Positions 1 through 5,955 of a stretch of DNA of 6,032 nucleotides are shown here, piece by piece. The notes beneath the pieces are model-generated. The model had not been told where the DNA came from. It did no database searches and was given only the letters and a program-made list of their open reading frames with translations. The translations under genes were made by a program, and so were the position numbers. Source of the DNA: Candidatus Bathyarchaeum sp. (GTDB lineage Archaea > Thermoproteota > Bathyarchaeia > Bathyarchaeales > Bathyarchaeaceae); NCBI GenBank assembly GCA_003096235.1, contig PIXT01000073.1, positions 1 to 6,032 on the forward strand, read 5' to 3'. Within the stretch, counting starts at the first letter, position 1. Each line of letters opens with the position of its first letter.

Positions 1-2498
1 ACCAAACTGTTGATCAACTTCCAGAAACTGTTGACTTGGCAGTTATTGCTACGCCAGCTAAAACAGTTCCAGACATGATTGAGCAGTGCGGCAAAGCAGG
101 AATAGTTGGAGTAATAATTATTTCAGCTGGATTCAAAGAAGCAGGACCTGAAGGCAAAGAGTTAGAAGAGAAAATTGTTGAAACAAAAAGAAAGTATAAC
201 ATCAGAATAGTTGGTCCAAACTGTTTAGGCGTTATTCGCCCAAGCATCAACCTTAACGCAACATTCACAAACAAACCTCCTAAACAAGGAAACATAGCGT
301 TTATTTCCCAGAGTGGAGCTTTAGGCTCAGCAATTCTTGACTGGGCGATACATGAAAACATCGGCTTTAGCAACTTTGTTTCGGTAGGCTCCATGATTGA
401 CATTGACTTCGGAGACCTAATCGACTACTTTGGCACAGACCCAAAAACAAGAAGCATACTGATGTACATTGAAGGAATAACCAACGCCAGAAAATTCATG
501 AGCGCAGCAAGACACTTTGCCAGAACAAAACCGATAATTGTCGTGAAGGCAGGAAAATTTGGCGAAACAGCAAAAGCAGTAATGTCCCACACGGGAGCAC
601 AAGCAGGCGAAGATTTGGCGTATGCTGCAGCGTTTAAGCGCGTGGGAATAGTTCGCGTAGAAGAAATCGGAGACCTCTTCAACTGCGCAGAAGTTTTGGG
701 AGTCCAACCGCTACCAAGAGGATCAAAATTAGCCATAATAACAAACGCGGGAGGCGCAGGAGTTATGGCTGCGGATGCGCTCATAGCTGGAGGAGGAAAA
801 CTAGCGGAGTTAGACCCTAAAACCGTTGAGAAATTAGACAAAGTGTTGCCTCCGCACTGGAGCAAAGCAAATCCAATTGACATATTGGGAGATGCAAAAA
901 CAGGCAGATATGAAACAGCGATTATGGCATGTCTTGGTGACAAGAATGTTGACGGTTTGTTGATAGTTTATGCTCCTCAAGGGGTAGCAGACGCTGTGGA
1001 GATTGCGGAAAGTGTTAGCAAACTTTGTGAACACAAGGATTTTGGTAAACCAATTTTGACTTCATTTATGGGTTATGAAGAGGTAGAAGAGGCAAACAGG
1101 GTTCTTAACGAAAACAGCATTCCGACATATTCTACTCCAGAGCAGGCAATCAAAACATACCTGTACATGAATCAATACAAACGCAACCTTGAACTGCTCT
1201 ACCAAACACCTGAAGAGCTGCCTGTGGACAGTTCGCCGCCGAAACGTCCCATAGAAGTAGTGATTAGGAAAACAGCAAAAGAAAACAGGGAAAACTTAAC
1301 GGAAATAGAATCAAAACAGATTCTGGAAAACTACAAAATCCCAGTCATACAAACATTAACGGCTCAAACAGAAGATGAAGCAGTTTTTGCAGCATCAAGG
1401 ATAGGCTATCCGTTAATGTTGAAGATTCTTTCGCCACAGATTGTCCACAAAACGGACAATGAAGTAGTATGTGACATCAAATCTGATGCTGAGCTCAAAG
1501 AATCATTTCGCAACGTTGTGCAACAAGCTAAAAAGCAAAATCCAGATGCACAAATTCTGGGAGTCACACTTCAGCAAATGCCCAAAAAACTAGGCTACAA
1601 AATTAAGCTAGGAGCAAGAACTGACTCCCTTTTTGGTCCAATAGTAAGGTTTGCAATGAATAACGTTAACGAAGCTTTTGATGATGTTGCTGTAGGGCTT
1701 CCACCATTGAATCAGGCGTTAGCTAGAAGAATAATGGAAGAAACACAAGGCTACAAGCTGCTAAAAGGCTACAAGAATGTACCTCCAGCCAATCTCAAAT
1801 TGCTTGAAGAGATAATGGTGCGGTTTTCTCAGTTGCTTGTTGATTTTCCCCAAATAAAAGAAGCAGACATCAACCCACTGTTCATCAACCACGAAGAGGC
1901 GTTAGCTCTTGATGCCAAAATAGTAATTGACAAGGAGCAGGTTTCAACAAAATTTGAGCCTCACCAACACTTGGTTATTAGCCCGTACCCAAAAAAGTAT
2001 GAAACATCATGGAAGCTGCGGGACGGCAGAAATGTTTTGTTAAGACCAATAAAGCCTGAAGATGAACCAATGTGGCTTGAGATGTTCCAAAACTTTTCAG
2101 AGCAGTCCATACGTTACAGGTTTTTCCAGATAATCAAAGACACGCCACATGAGGTGAGGGTTCGTTACTCCAACATCGACTATGACAGGGAAATAGGCAT
2201 AGTTGCAGAACTAAAAGAGGAACGACGAAAAATTTTGGGTGTTGTGAGGCTCATTATCGAACCTGACGAAAAAACTGGCGAAATCGCGTTTATTGTGGCT
2301 GACCCTTGGCAGGGACTGGGGTTGGGATCAAAGATGGTCGATTACATGATTGAAATCTGCAAAGATAAGCATCTGGAAACCGTTTACGCGTTCATGCTTC
2401 CAGACAACCACAGGGCAATCAGGCTCCTAAAAAAGATGGGATTCACCCTCAAGCATACACAAGACGTAACAAAAGCAACACTCAACCTAAAAGAGTGA
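1..2498 (+). CDS. ADP-forming acyl-CoA synthetase (alpha-beta fusion) with C-terminal GNAT acetyltransferase, Pat/PatZ-like; 5' end outside window
   Basis: The frame is open from base 3, and homology to the CoA-binding domain runs upstream of the TTG at 36, so the gene enters from the left and perhaps 60 residues are missing. Numbering from the codon at 36: rest of the CoA-binding domain (about 1-90), ligase domain (about 90-235) with YIEGI (Glu146) and SHTGA (His185, the expected phosphorylated His), a linker domain, ATP-grasp (about 415-640) with HKTD (His471, the expected second phosphohistidine), then GNAT (about 660-815) with QGLGLG at 759-764 for acetyl-CoA and Glu749 as candidate catalytic base. 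ADP-forming synthetases convert acyl-CoA, ADP and Pi to acid, CoA and ATP; bacterial Pat proteins of this architecture and size (about 880 residues) acetylate lysines, for example on acetyl-CoA synthetase. Both His are present, but two glycine-rich ATP-grasp loops look altered. Whether this is a synthetase, an acetyltransferase or both is open. It is cytoplasmic and converges with the macro-domain gene. Confidence 0.93.
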   Translation, partial: QTVDQLPETVDLAVIATPAKTVPDMIEQCGKAGIVGVIIISAGFKEAGPEGKELEEKIVETKRKYNIRIVGPNCLGVIRPSINLNATFTNKPPKQGNIAFISQSGALGSAILDWAIHENIGFSNFVSVGSMIDIDFGDLIDYFGTDPKTRSILMYIEGITNARKFMSAARHFARTKPIIVVKAGKFGETAKAVMSHTGAQAGEDLAYAAAFKRVGIVRVEEIGDLFNCAEVLGVQPLPRGSKLAIITNAGGAGVMAADALIAGGGKLAELDPKTVEKLDKVLPPHWSKANPIDILGDAKTGRYETAIMACLGDKNVDGLLIVYAPQGVADAVEIAESVSKLCEHKDFGKPILTSFMGYEEVEEANRVLNENSIPTYSTPEQAIKTYLYMNQYKRNLELLYQTPEELPVDSSPPKRPIEVVIRKTAKENRENLTEIESKQILENYKIPVIQTLTAQTEDEAVFAASRIGYPLMLKILSPQIVHKTDNEVVCDIKSDAELKESFRNVVQQAKKQNPDAQILGVTLQQMPKKLGYKIKLGARTDSLFGPIVRFAMNNVNEAFDDVAVGLPPLNQALARRIMEETQGYKLLKGYKNVPPANLKLLEEIMVRFSQLLVDFPQIKEADINPLFINHEEALALDAKIVIDKEQVSTKFEPHQHLVISPYPKKYETSWKLRDGRNVLLRPIKPEDEPMWLEMFQNFSEQSIRYRFFQIIKDTPHEVRVRYSNIDYDREIGIVAELKEERRKILGVVRLIIEPDEKTGEIAFIVADPWQGLGLGSKMVDYMIEICKDKHLETVYAFMLPDNHRAIRLLKKMGFTLKHTQDVTKATLNLKE

Positions 2499-2513
2499 AA
2501 ACAGTTTTTCGGT

Positions 2514-3047
2514 TTAACGGCTCTGAATCAAAGCCCCAAAAGCATCCTCAAAGATTTCCAAGGTTTCTTTATCATACAGACAAAAAACCACCCGTTCTAG
2601 TCCTGTTGGACCCTCCAGATACGCTATCGACGTTGAAAGCATTATAGTAGCACACCTATCTTTTGGAAACCCAAAGATTCCCGTGCTTATCGCAGGAAAA
2701 GCTAAACTCTTCAAACGGTTTTTGTCAGCCAACTTTAACGAATTTAAGGTCGCGTCTTTAAGTTTCTCGTCCTCATGATCATCCCCACGTATCGGACCCA
2801 CAGCATGAATCACGTGCTTAGCCGCCAAGTTTCCGCCAGTTGTGATTACTGCTCCGCCCACATGAGTGCCGCCTATCCTGTTGCATTCTTGCTGAATTTC
2901 TGGTCCGCCGCGTCTTCGGATGGCTCCTGCAACTCCTCCACCCAACTGCAAGGCAGCGTTTGCAGCGTTAACTATCGCATCTGTAGTTTGGTCTGTTATG
3001 TCGCCCTGAACAAGCTCTATTATAGTGTTGTTGATTTTGGTTTTCAT
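2514..3047 (-). CDS. Macro-domain protein, probable ADP-ribose / O-acetyl-ADP-ribose hydrolase
   Basis: This 177-residue single-domain protein has the size of E. coli YmdB and of AF1521-type macro proteins. Visible motifs, in order: GDIT (15-18), NAAN (27-30), GGGVAGAI (36-43), HAVGP (81-85) and PAISTGIFGFP (118-128), which together form the ADP-ribose pocket. Family members bind ADP-ribose and many remove it from proteins or deacetylate O-acetyl-ADP-ribose, the sirtuin by-product. The third motif has Ala where MacroD/YmdB enzymes have Asp (GGGVD), as in archaeal AF1521, which places it in that subgroup. The ATG at 3047 is chosen because the domain begins at once (strand ELVQGDIT) and a TATA-like box lies about 26 bases upstream, which would give a leaderless mRNA. 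It converges with the Pat-like gene at a 15-base gap. Substrate is inferred from the family. Confidence 0.93.
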   Translation of the reverse strand: MKTKINNTIIELVQGDITDQTTDAIVNAANAALQLGGGVAGAIRRRGGPEIQQECNRIGGTHVGGAVITTGGNLAAKHVIHAVGPIRGDDHEDEKLKDATLNSLKLADKNRLKSLAFPAISTGIFGFPKDRCATIMLSTSIAYLEGPTGLERVVFCLYDKETLEIFEDAFGALIQSR

Positions 3048-3070
3048 TTGTCAGCAGCTACAGTGTAGGC

Positions 3071-3078
3071 TATAGAAG
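3071..3078 (-). promoter_or_regulatory. TATA-like box of the macro-domain gene
   Basis: On the minus strand the bases read CTTCTATA, centred about 27 bases before the ATG at 3047. Archaeal TATA boxes sit about 25 bases before the transcription start, so the mRNA would begin at or next to the ATG, and no Shine-Dalgarno motif is seen. This was read by eye only. Confidence 0.4.
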
Positions 3079-3251
3079 TTTTTAGTTCTTACCTTTTTTC
3101 TGTGAATCCCAAAAAAGTTCCCAAACATGAGTGATGCCCTAAATCTACAATCAAGCACCTGAAAGCGTGATAACAAAATAAGCAAACAAAGTCTTTTCAC
3201 ACAATAGTTTACAGCTTAGAAGGCACACGAACTTGTAAAAAGTAGAAGCTA
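3079..3251. other. Intergenic spacer between divergent macro and membrane-protein genes, no gene seen
   Basis: AT-rich spacer. The only ATG-started frame noticed on the + strand (from 3127) stops after 11 codons. No tRNA, repeat or convincing small RNA was found. It separates the promoters of the two divergent genes on either side. Confidence 0.5.
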
Positions 3252-3258
3252 TTTATTA
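3252..3258 (+). promoter_or_regulatory. TATA-like box of the membrane hydrolase gene
   Basis: TTTATTA on the + strand. Transcription would start about 25 bases on, near 3280-3285, which is where an ATG (3285) lies. That ATG is in frame with the membrane protein but is followed after two codons by TAA (3294-3296). The box therefore supports transcription of the gene and leaves its translation start unexplained. Confidence 0.4.
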
Positions 3259-3299
3259 GGTGCTACCATTTTTAGACTTCTAACATGTGGGATTAAAAG

Positions 3300-3905
3300 A
3301 CGTTCGCGATTGGTCATTTTGCGTTAGGTTATTTGCTGGGGAAAGCGTCTGCCAAAATAATGGACATTAGATTGAACTTGGCACTTTTGTTCACGGTTTC
3401 AACCATTCCAGACATCGATTTACTCCTGTTCCGTTTTATGGTACACAGAGGACCAACACATTCACTGATTTTTTCTTTACTGGTTTTTTTGCCTTTTTTT
3501 GTGCTGTATAAGAAAAAAGCTATTCCATATTTTGTTGCTTTGCTATCTCATTCATTGATAGGAGACATTTTTTCTGGAGGAATCCAACTATTTTGGCCAG
3601 TCTCTAAAGACTGGATTTTTATTTCAACCCTCTCAGGCAGAGACCCTATTAGCGTAAGTTTAGAATTAGCTCTTTTTGTTGCGTGTACACTTATCATTAT
3701 TGTTAACAAAGATTTTCAAAGAATCTTATTTAACAAGACACGCCTGATTTATTGGATAATTCCTTTTGGGGCGGTTTTAGGACCATTATTGTTTGCTACA
3801 GCGCCTTATGACAATTTTCCGTTGTTATTGGTAGCTCCAAGCCTATTTTATCTCGCCATATTTTCTTACGCGATGATCGCAGTAAAACACAAAGATACGA
3901 TCTGA
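3300..3905 (+). CDS. Membrane-bound metal-dependent hydrolase, YdjM/DUF457 family; start codon unclear
   Basis: The protein has about 201 residues with four to five hydrophobic segments and the family's conserved polar motifs. Counting from the TTG at 3333, these are PDID (26-29), HRGPTHS (38-44) and SHSLIGD (72-78), the His/Asp set thought to bind a metal at the membrane. The family (PF04307) is called a metal-dependent hydrolase, but its substrate is unknown. Residues coded upstream of 3333 (FAIGHFALGY, 3303-3332) match the usual beginning of the family and include a conserved Gly-His, yet no ATG, GTG or TTG precedes them before the TAA at 3294. The given start is the ACG at 3300, where related proteins as I recall them have Met. 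Alternatives are TTG 3333 (loses the Gly-His), ATG 3285 with TAA readthrough, or a sequence error. It has its own TATA-like box and no operon partner. Family is fairly sure; start is unsure. Confidence 0.82.
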   Translation, partial: TFAIGHFALGYLLGKASAKIMDIRLNLALLFTVSTIPDIDLLLFRFMVHRGPTHSLIFSLLVFLPFFVLYKKKAIPYFVALLSHSLIGDIFSGGIQLFWPVSKDWIFISTLSGRDPISVSLELALFVACTLIIIVNKDFQRILFNKTRLIYWIIPFGAVLGPLLFATAPYDNFPLLLVAPSLFYLAIFSYAMIAVKHKDTI

Positions 3906-4068
3906 ACGGGAACTAAAAGGCTTAATTAAAACAGAATACAAGGGTCAAATTGGATTTTGTGCACATGAATTTTCTAGAGGGCACATTAAAGAAAAAAGAA
4001 ACAAAATCATTAGACAAATAGAAGAAAAGTCTTGGTTGGGATTAACAATTAATCCACACAACAACTAA
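3886..4068 (+). pseudogene. Open stretch without a start codon, possible 3' remnant of a small gene
   Basis: Sixty codons are open between TAA at 3883 and TAA at 4066, overlapping the end of the membrane-protein gene by 20 bases in another frame. The translation looks protein-like: a segment GFCAHEFSRGHIKEKRNK is followed by an amphipathic, Glu/Lys-rich stretch and a short tail ending NPHNN. The only ordinary start codon is a TTG at 4036, ten codons from the end, so the frame cannot be expressed in its present form by usual rules. I do not recognise a family. It may be the decayed end of a small gene, or chance in AT-rich DNA. Confidence 0.3.
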
Positions 4069-4146
4069 TTACGTACACTCTAAAGGACCATAAAAAATGA
4101 AGAAGGATGCCTTGAAGGCAAACTAAGCGTCAGGCAATAAATGTTG
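4069..4146. other. Short spacer downstream of the NifU-like gene
   Basis: No coding frame or clear terminator stands out here. A small inverted repeat GCCTTGAAGGC lies in the segment at about 4110-4120, but its loop would be a single base and no T-run follows, so I do not call it a terminator. Confidence 0.35.
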
Positions 4147-4380
4147 TTACTGTACTGCCTCTACTTTGGTTACTTCAGGTATGTGTTTTTTGAGGAAGTT
4201 TTCTACTCCCCACTGTAGAGTCATTGCTGACATCGGGCATCCATTACATGAGCCTTTAAGTTTCACTTTTACTATGCCGTTATCGAATCCAACGTATTCT
4301 AGGTCTCCGCCGTCAGCTTGCAGTTGTGGTCTTACTTGTTCAAGAGCTTTTTTAACGCGGTCTTCTAATGTTTCACTCAT
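4147..4380 (-). CDS. NifU C-terminal-domain Fe-S scaffold/carrier protein
   Basis: The 77-residue protein consists only of the NifU-like domain (PF01106). A helix (SETLEDRVKKALEQVRPQL) leads to the ADGGD motif and then to the Cys-x-x-Cys pair in GSCNGCPMS, which in this family holds a 4Fe-4S cluster at a dimer interface for transfer to target proteins. It acts in the cytoplasm. The start at 4380 is preferred over the in-frame ATG four codons upstream (4392), because GGTGA, a good archaeal Shine-Dalgarno, lies five bases before it; the longer form would have 81 residues. A strong TATA box at 4416-4425 predicts transcription starting near 4395. The gene follows malate dehydrogenase on the same strand after about 110 bases but seems to have its own promoter, so a shared operon is not required. 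Confidence 0.93.
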   Translation of the reverse strand: MSETLEDRVKKALEQVRPQLQADGGDLEYVGFDNGIVKVKLKGSCNGCPMSAMTLQWGVENFLKKHIPEVTKVEAVQ

Positions 4381-4385
4381 CAGAT

Positions 4386-4390
4386 TCACC
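4386..4390 (-). promoter_or_regulatory. Shine-Dalgarno site setting the NifU-like start
   Basis: GGTGA on the minus strand pairs with the archaeal 16S 3' end (CACCTCC region) and stands five bases before the ATG at 4380. It overlaps the alternative upstream ATG (4392) and favours the shorter protein. Confidence 0.6.
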
Positions 4391-4415
4391 ATTAACAGTT
4401 TTAGTTACGAGTTTA

Positions 4416-4425
4416 GAATATAAAC
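4416..4425 (-). promoter_or_regulatory. TATA box of the NifU-like gene
   Basis: GTTTATATTC on the minus strand is the best TATA box in the window. A start 25 bases downstream falls near 4395, leaving a leader of about 15 bases that contains the GGTGA site. Confidence 0.65.
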
Positions 4426-4430
4426 TGCCC

Positions 4431-4443
4431 CAAAAAGTTTTTG
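4431..4443. repeat. 13-base perfect inverted repeat next to the NifU TATA box
   Basis: CAAAAAGTTTTTG is a perfect odd-length palindrome ending six bases upstream of the TATA box. It could be a regulator site or, on the minus strand, part of the malate dehydrogenase 3' end (T-run TTTTT). AT-rich palindromes also arise by chance. Confidence 0.35.
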
Positions 4444-4458
4444 ATTTTTTTGGTTTCG

Positions 4459-4474
4459 ATGACATACATGACAT
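4459..4474. repeat. Tandem ATGACAT repeat between mdh and the NifU-like gene
   Basis: ATGACAT occurs twice (4459-4465 and 4468-4474), nine bases apart, and each copy is itself nearly palindromic (ATG-A-CAT). It lies about 35-60 bases upstream of the NifU TATA box and just after the mdh stop. This could be an operator; no known regulator is recognised. Confidence 0.3.
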
Positions 4475-4493
4475 TTAATTGTGTAGTGAACAA

Positions 4494-5405
4494 TCAAAAA
4501 TTCAATGTTGCAATACCTTTCTTTACTTTTGTAACAGATTTCTCAAAGAGCACTTTAGATTCTGGAGATAATTTGAGTTCAATTATTCGTTCAACACCAT
4601 TTTTTCCCAAAACCACAGGAACACCAATAGAGACGGCAGAACAACTGTACTCTCCTTGCGGACACGTTGAAACGCTCATCACACGGTTTCTTCCTTTCAG
4701 GACAGCGTCTGCCATCATAGCAATAACAGCACCGGGAGCGTATGTTGTAGCGCCCTTTAGTTTTATTACATCAGCACCAGATGTTCTTGTTTTATTAACG
4801 ATATTTTCGATTTGGCTTTTTGAAAGCAAAGTAGTGATAGGTATTCCCGAAATAGACGCATACTCAACCAGAGGAACCATGGATTCTCCATGCTCGCCAA
4901 TAACCAAACCGTAAGTATCTTCTCTTGAAACGTCAAGCGCTTGAGCAATGTAAGAACGAAAACGCAAAGTGTCAAGAATGTTTCCCATACCAAAAACGTG
5001 GTTTGGAGGCAAACCCGATTCTTTACGCGCAATAAAGGTCATTACATCAACAGGATTTGTAACAATCATGAGTTTACAGTCTGGAGCATAACGTGCAACC
5101 TCTTTAACCACTGAACGAACAATCTTTGCGTTGATATTCATAAGGTCGATACGGGTCATACCCGGAGTTCTGCCCTTACCCGCAATAACGATGACAAGCT
5201 CAGAGCCCTCCATTTCGCTAAAGTCATCTGTTCCTTGAATTTTTCCATCAAACTCGATGGCGGGTGCAGCCTGCATCATATCTAAAGCTTCACCTTTCGC
5301 CAAGTCTGCGTTAAGATCGACGAGAACTACATCGCCTATCTGATCTTGCAGAATATTAAAGGCGGCTGCGCTACCAACCTTTCCAGCACCAACAATAGTT
5401 ATCAC
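4494..5405 (-). CDS. mdh: NAD-dependent malate dehydrogenase (LDH/MDH family)
   Basis: This enzyme interconverts malate and oxaloacetate with NAD(H) in the cytoplasm. From the GTG at 5405 it has 303 residues, normal for the family. The protein then opens directly with the Rossmann strand VITIVGAGKVG (glycines 6, 8, 11). Asp30 at the end of the second strand suggests NAD preference. The active loop GRTPGMTR carries Arg79 at the specificity position, where lactate dehydrogenases have Gln, and Arg85; these point to malate. TNPVD (Asn117), the Asp145/Arg148 pair in ILDTLRFR and His172 in GEHGE complete the catalytic set. GTG 5405 is chosen because of the family N-terminus and a GGGG motif six bases upstream; ATG 5423 would add MFLGFF and is the main alternative. 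A TTG at 5501 is unlikely, since it lies upstream of the expected transcription start. No frameshift or missing key residue is seen. Confidence 0.94.
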   Translation of the reverse strand: MITIVGAGKVGSAAAFNILQDQIGDVVLVDLNADLAKGEALDMMQAAPAIEFDGKIQGTDDFSEMEGSELVIVIAGKGRTPGMTRIDLMNINAKIVRSVVKEVARYAPDCKLMIVTNPVDVMTFIARKESGLPPNHVFGMGNILDTLRFRSYIAQALDVSREDTYGLVIGEHGESMVPLVEYASISGIPITTLLSKSQIENIVNKTRTSGADVIKLKGATTYAPGAVIAMMADAVLKGRNRVMSVSTCPQGEYSCSAVSIGVPVVLGKNGVERIIELKLSPESKVLFEKSVTKVKKGIATLNF

Positions 5406-5411
5406 AAAAAA

Positions 5412-5415
5412 CCCC
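5412..5415 (-). promoter_or_regulatory. Possible ribosome-binding G-run before the mdh GTG start
   Basis: GGGG flanked by T-runs lies six bases before GTG 5405 and inside the first codons of the ATG 5423 alternative. It can pair with CUCC of the 16S tail with one G-U pair. It is weak but well placed and helps choose the GTG. Confidence 0.35.
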
Positions 5416-5444
5416 AAAAACATAATGTGTATTTGGAGCCTAAA

Positions 5445-5460
5445 GTAATTTTTTATTTTC
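5445..5460 (-). promoter_or_regulatory. AT-rich promoter candidate for mdh
   Basis: On the minus strand GAAAATAAAAAATTAC could hold a TATA element. Transcription would begin near 5428, giving a leader of about 23 bases to GTG 5405 or nearly none to ATG 5423. Confidence 0.35.
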
Positions 5461-5508
5461 TTTTCAGAAGAAAAAAGCTTCAATAAAAAGGGAGACCACA
5501 ACGCCCGA

Positions 5509-5518
5509 GCTTATAGGT
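5509..5518 (-). promoter_or_regulatory. Second TATA-like box upstream of mdh
   Basis: CCTATAAGCT on the minus strand predicts a start near 5488. Either mdh TATA candidate places transcription downstream of the TTG at 5501, so the longest reading frame of mdh cannot be the translated one if one of these is the promoter. Confidence 0.35.
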
Positions 5519-5535
5519 AGAAGAACTAATTTTTC

Positions 5536-5880
5536 TTAGGTTATTGCCCGCTCATAGCTTTTCTTAACGTATGGCATGATCTCGTTGAGGTCTTCTGGTT
5601 GCAGCGTAAGATGAACCCAATTTCGTATTGTTTTGCCGCCAGCCACAAAAGGCTTTGTTTCGCGTATTTTCTGCAGATCTTCCTTTTCCAAATCAGTTAA
5701 TTTTGTAATGACGATTCCCTTAGTAACCATCCCTGCAAACATCTTTCCTTTAGCCAGATAACAAGGACAACCAAACATCTTCTTTGAGGTAATATAAGGC
5801 CAGTTTAGAATCTGGTTCTCAAAGGATTCTCTTAGTTCCTTTGTCTCTTCCTCAAGATACCACTTCAAAACAAGAACCAC
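5536..5880 (-). CDS. TfoX/Sxy N-terminal-domain-like protein
   Basis: From the GTG at 5880 the protein has 114 residues, close to the usual size of a lone TfoX N-terminal domain. The diagnostic segment is KKMFGCPCYLAKGKMFAG (Met-Phe-Gly, then Lys-Met-Phe-Ala), followed by a strand, a helix (DLEKEDLQKI) and a Gly-Gly turn before a C-terminal helix (PEDLNEIMPYVKKSYERA). The domain is named after a bacterial competence regulator, but lone copies in archaea have no settled function. The frame is open back to an ATG at 5973, but those extra 31 codons look unlike the family, cross the promoter region and overlap the divergent endonuclease IV start. GTG 5880 is about 26 bases from a TATA-like box, which would give a leaderless mRNA; TTG 5868 is another option. 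It lies upstream of mdh, gap about 130 bases. Confidence 0.82.
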   Translation of the reverse strand: MVLVLKWYLEEETKELRESFENQILNWPYITSKKMFGCPCYLAKGKMFAGMVTKGIVITKLTDLEKEDLQKIRETKPFVAGGKTIRNWVHLTLQPEDLNEIMPYVKKSYERAIT

Positions 5881-5902
5881 AGAATAAGTTACATGGCTAC
5901 GA

Positions 5903-5910
5903 GAATAAAC
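5903..5910 (-). promoter_or_regulatory. TATA-like box of the TfoX-like gene
   Basis: GTTTATTC on the minus strand is centred 26 bases before GTG 5880, fitting a leaderless transcript. It lies inside the longest reading frame, which argues against the ATG at 5973. Confidence 0.4.
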
Positions 5911-5911
5911 G

Positions 5912-5920
5912 TTTTTACTT
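5912..5920 (+). promoter_or_regulatory. TATA-like box of the endonuclease IV gene
   Basis: TTTTTACTT on the + strand predicts transcription starting near 5940, just before the candidate TTG starts at 5947 and 5956. With the minus-strand box next to it, this makes a compact divergent promoter. The match to consensus is modest. Confidence 0.3.
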
Positions 5921-5955
5921 GATAACATCATGCAAGTGTTGTTGAGTTGGTCGGC

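Noticed and set aside
425..943. Long minus-strand reading frames inside the synthetase gene (also 14-403, 417-707, 834-1034)
   Set aside because: They are antisense shadows of a gene with intact family motifs; their translations show no recognisable domain.
2775..3068. Plus-strand frame of 97 codons across the macro gene
   Set aside because: It overlaps the well-supported macro-domain gene on the other strand and is Ser/Cys-rich without motifs.
3131..3173. C/D box-like small RNA (GTGATGC, CTGA, GTGATAA)
   Set aside because: The C box is imperfect, the first spacer is long and no final D box (CTGA) follows at guide distance.
3294..3296. Recoding of the in-frame stop as selenocysteine or pyrrolysine in the membrane gene
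   Set aside because: The codon is TAA, whereas those recodings use TGA and TAG.
4110..4120. Inverted repeat GCCTTGAAGGC as a terminator for the NifU-like gene
   Set aside because: The loop would be a single base and no T-run follows on either strand.
4441..4914. Plus-strand 157-codon frame opposite malate dehydrogenase, and a minus-strand 88-codon frame at 4766-5032
   Set aside because: Both are out-of-frame shadows of a complete malate dehydrogenase with all catalytic residues.
5406..5501. N-terminal extension of malate dehydrogenase to TTG 5501
   Set aside because: It is AT-rich, contains the likely TATA element and has no family similarity; the dehydrogenase fold begins at the GTG at 5405.
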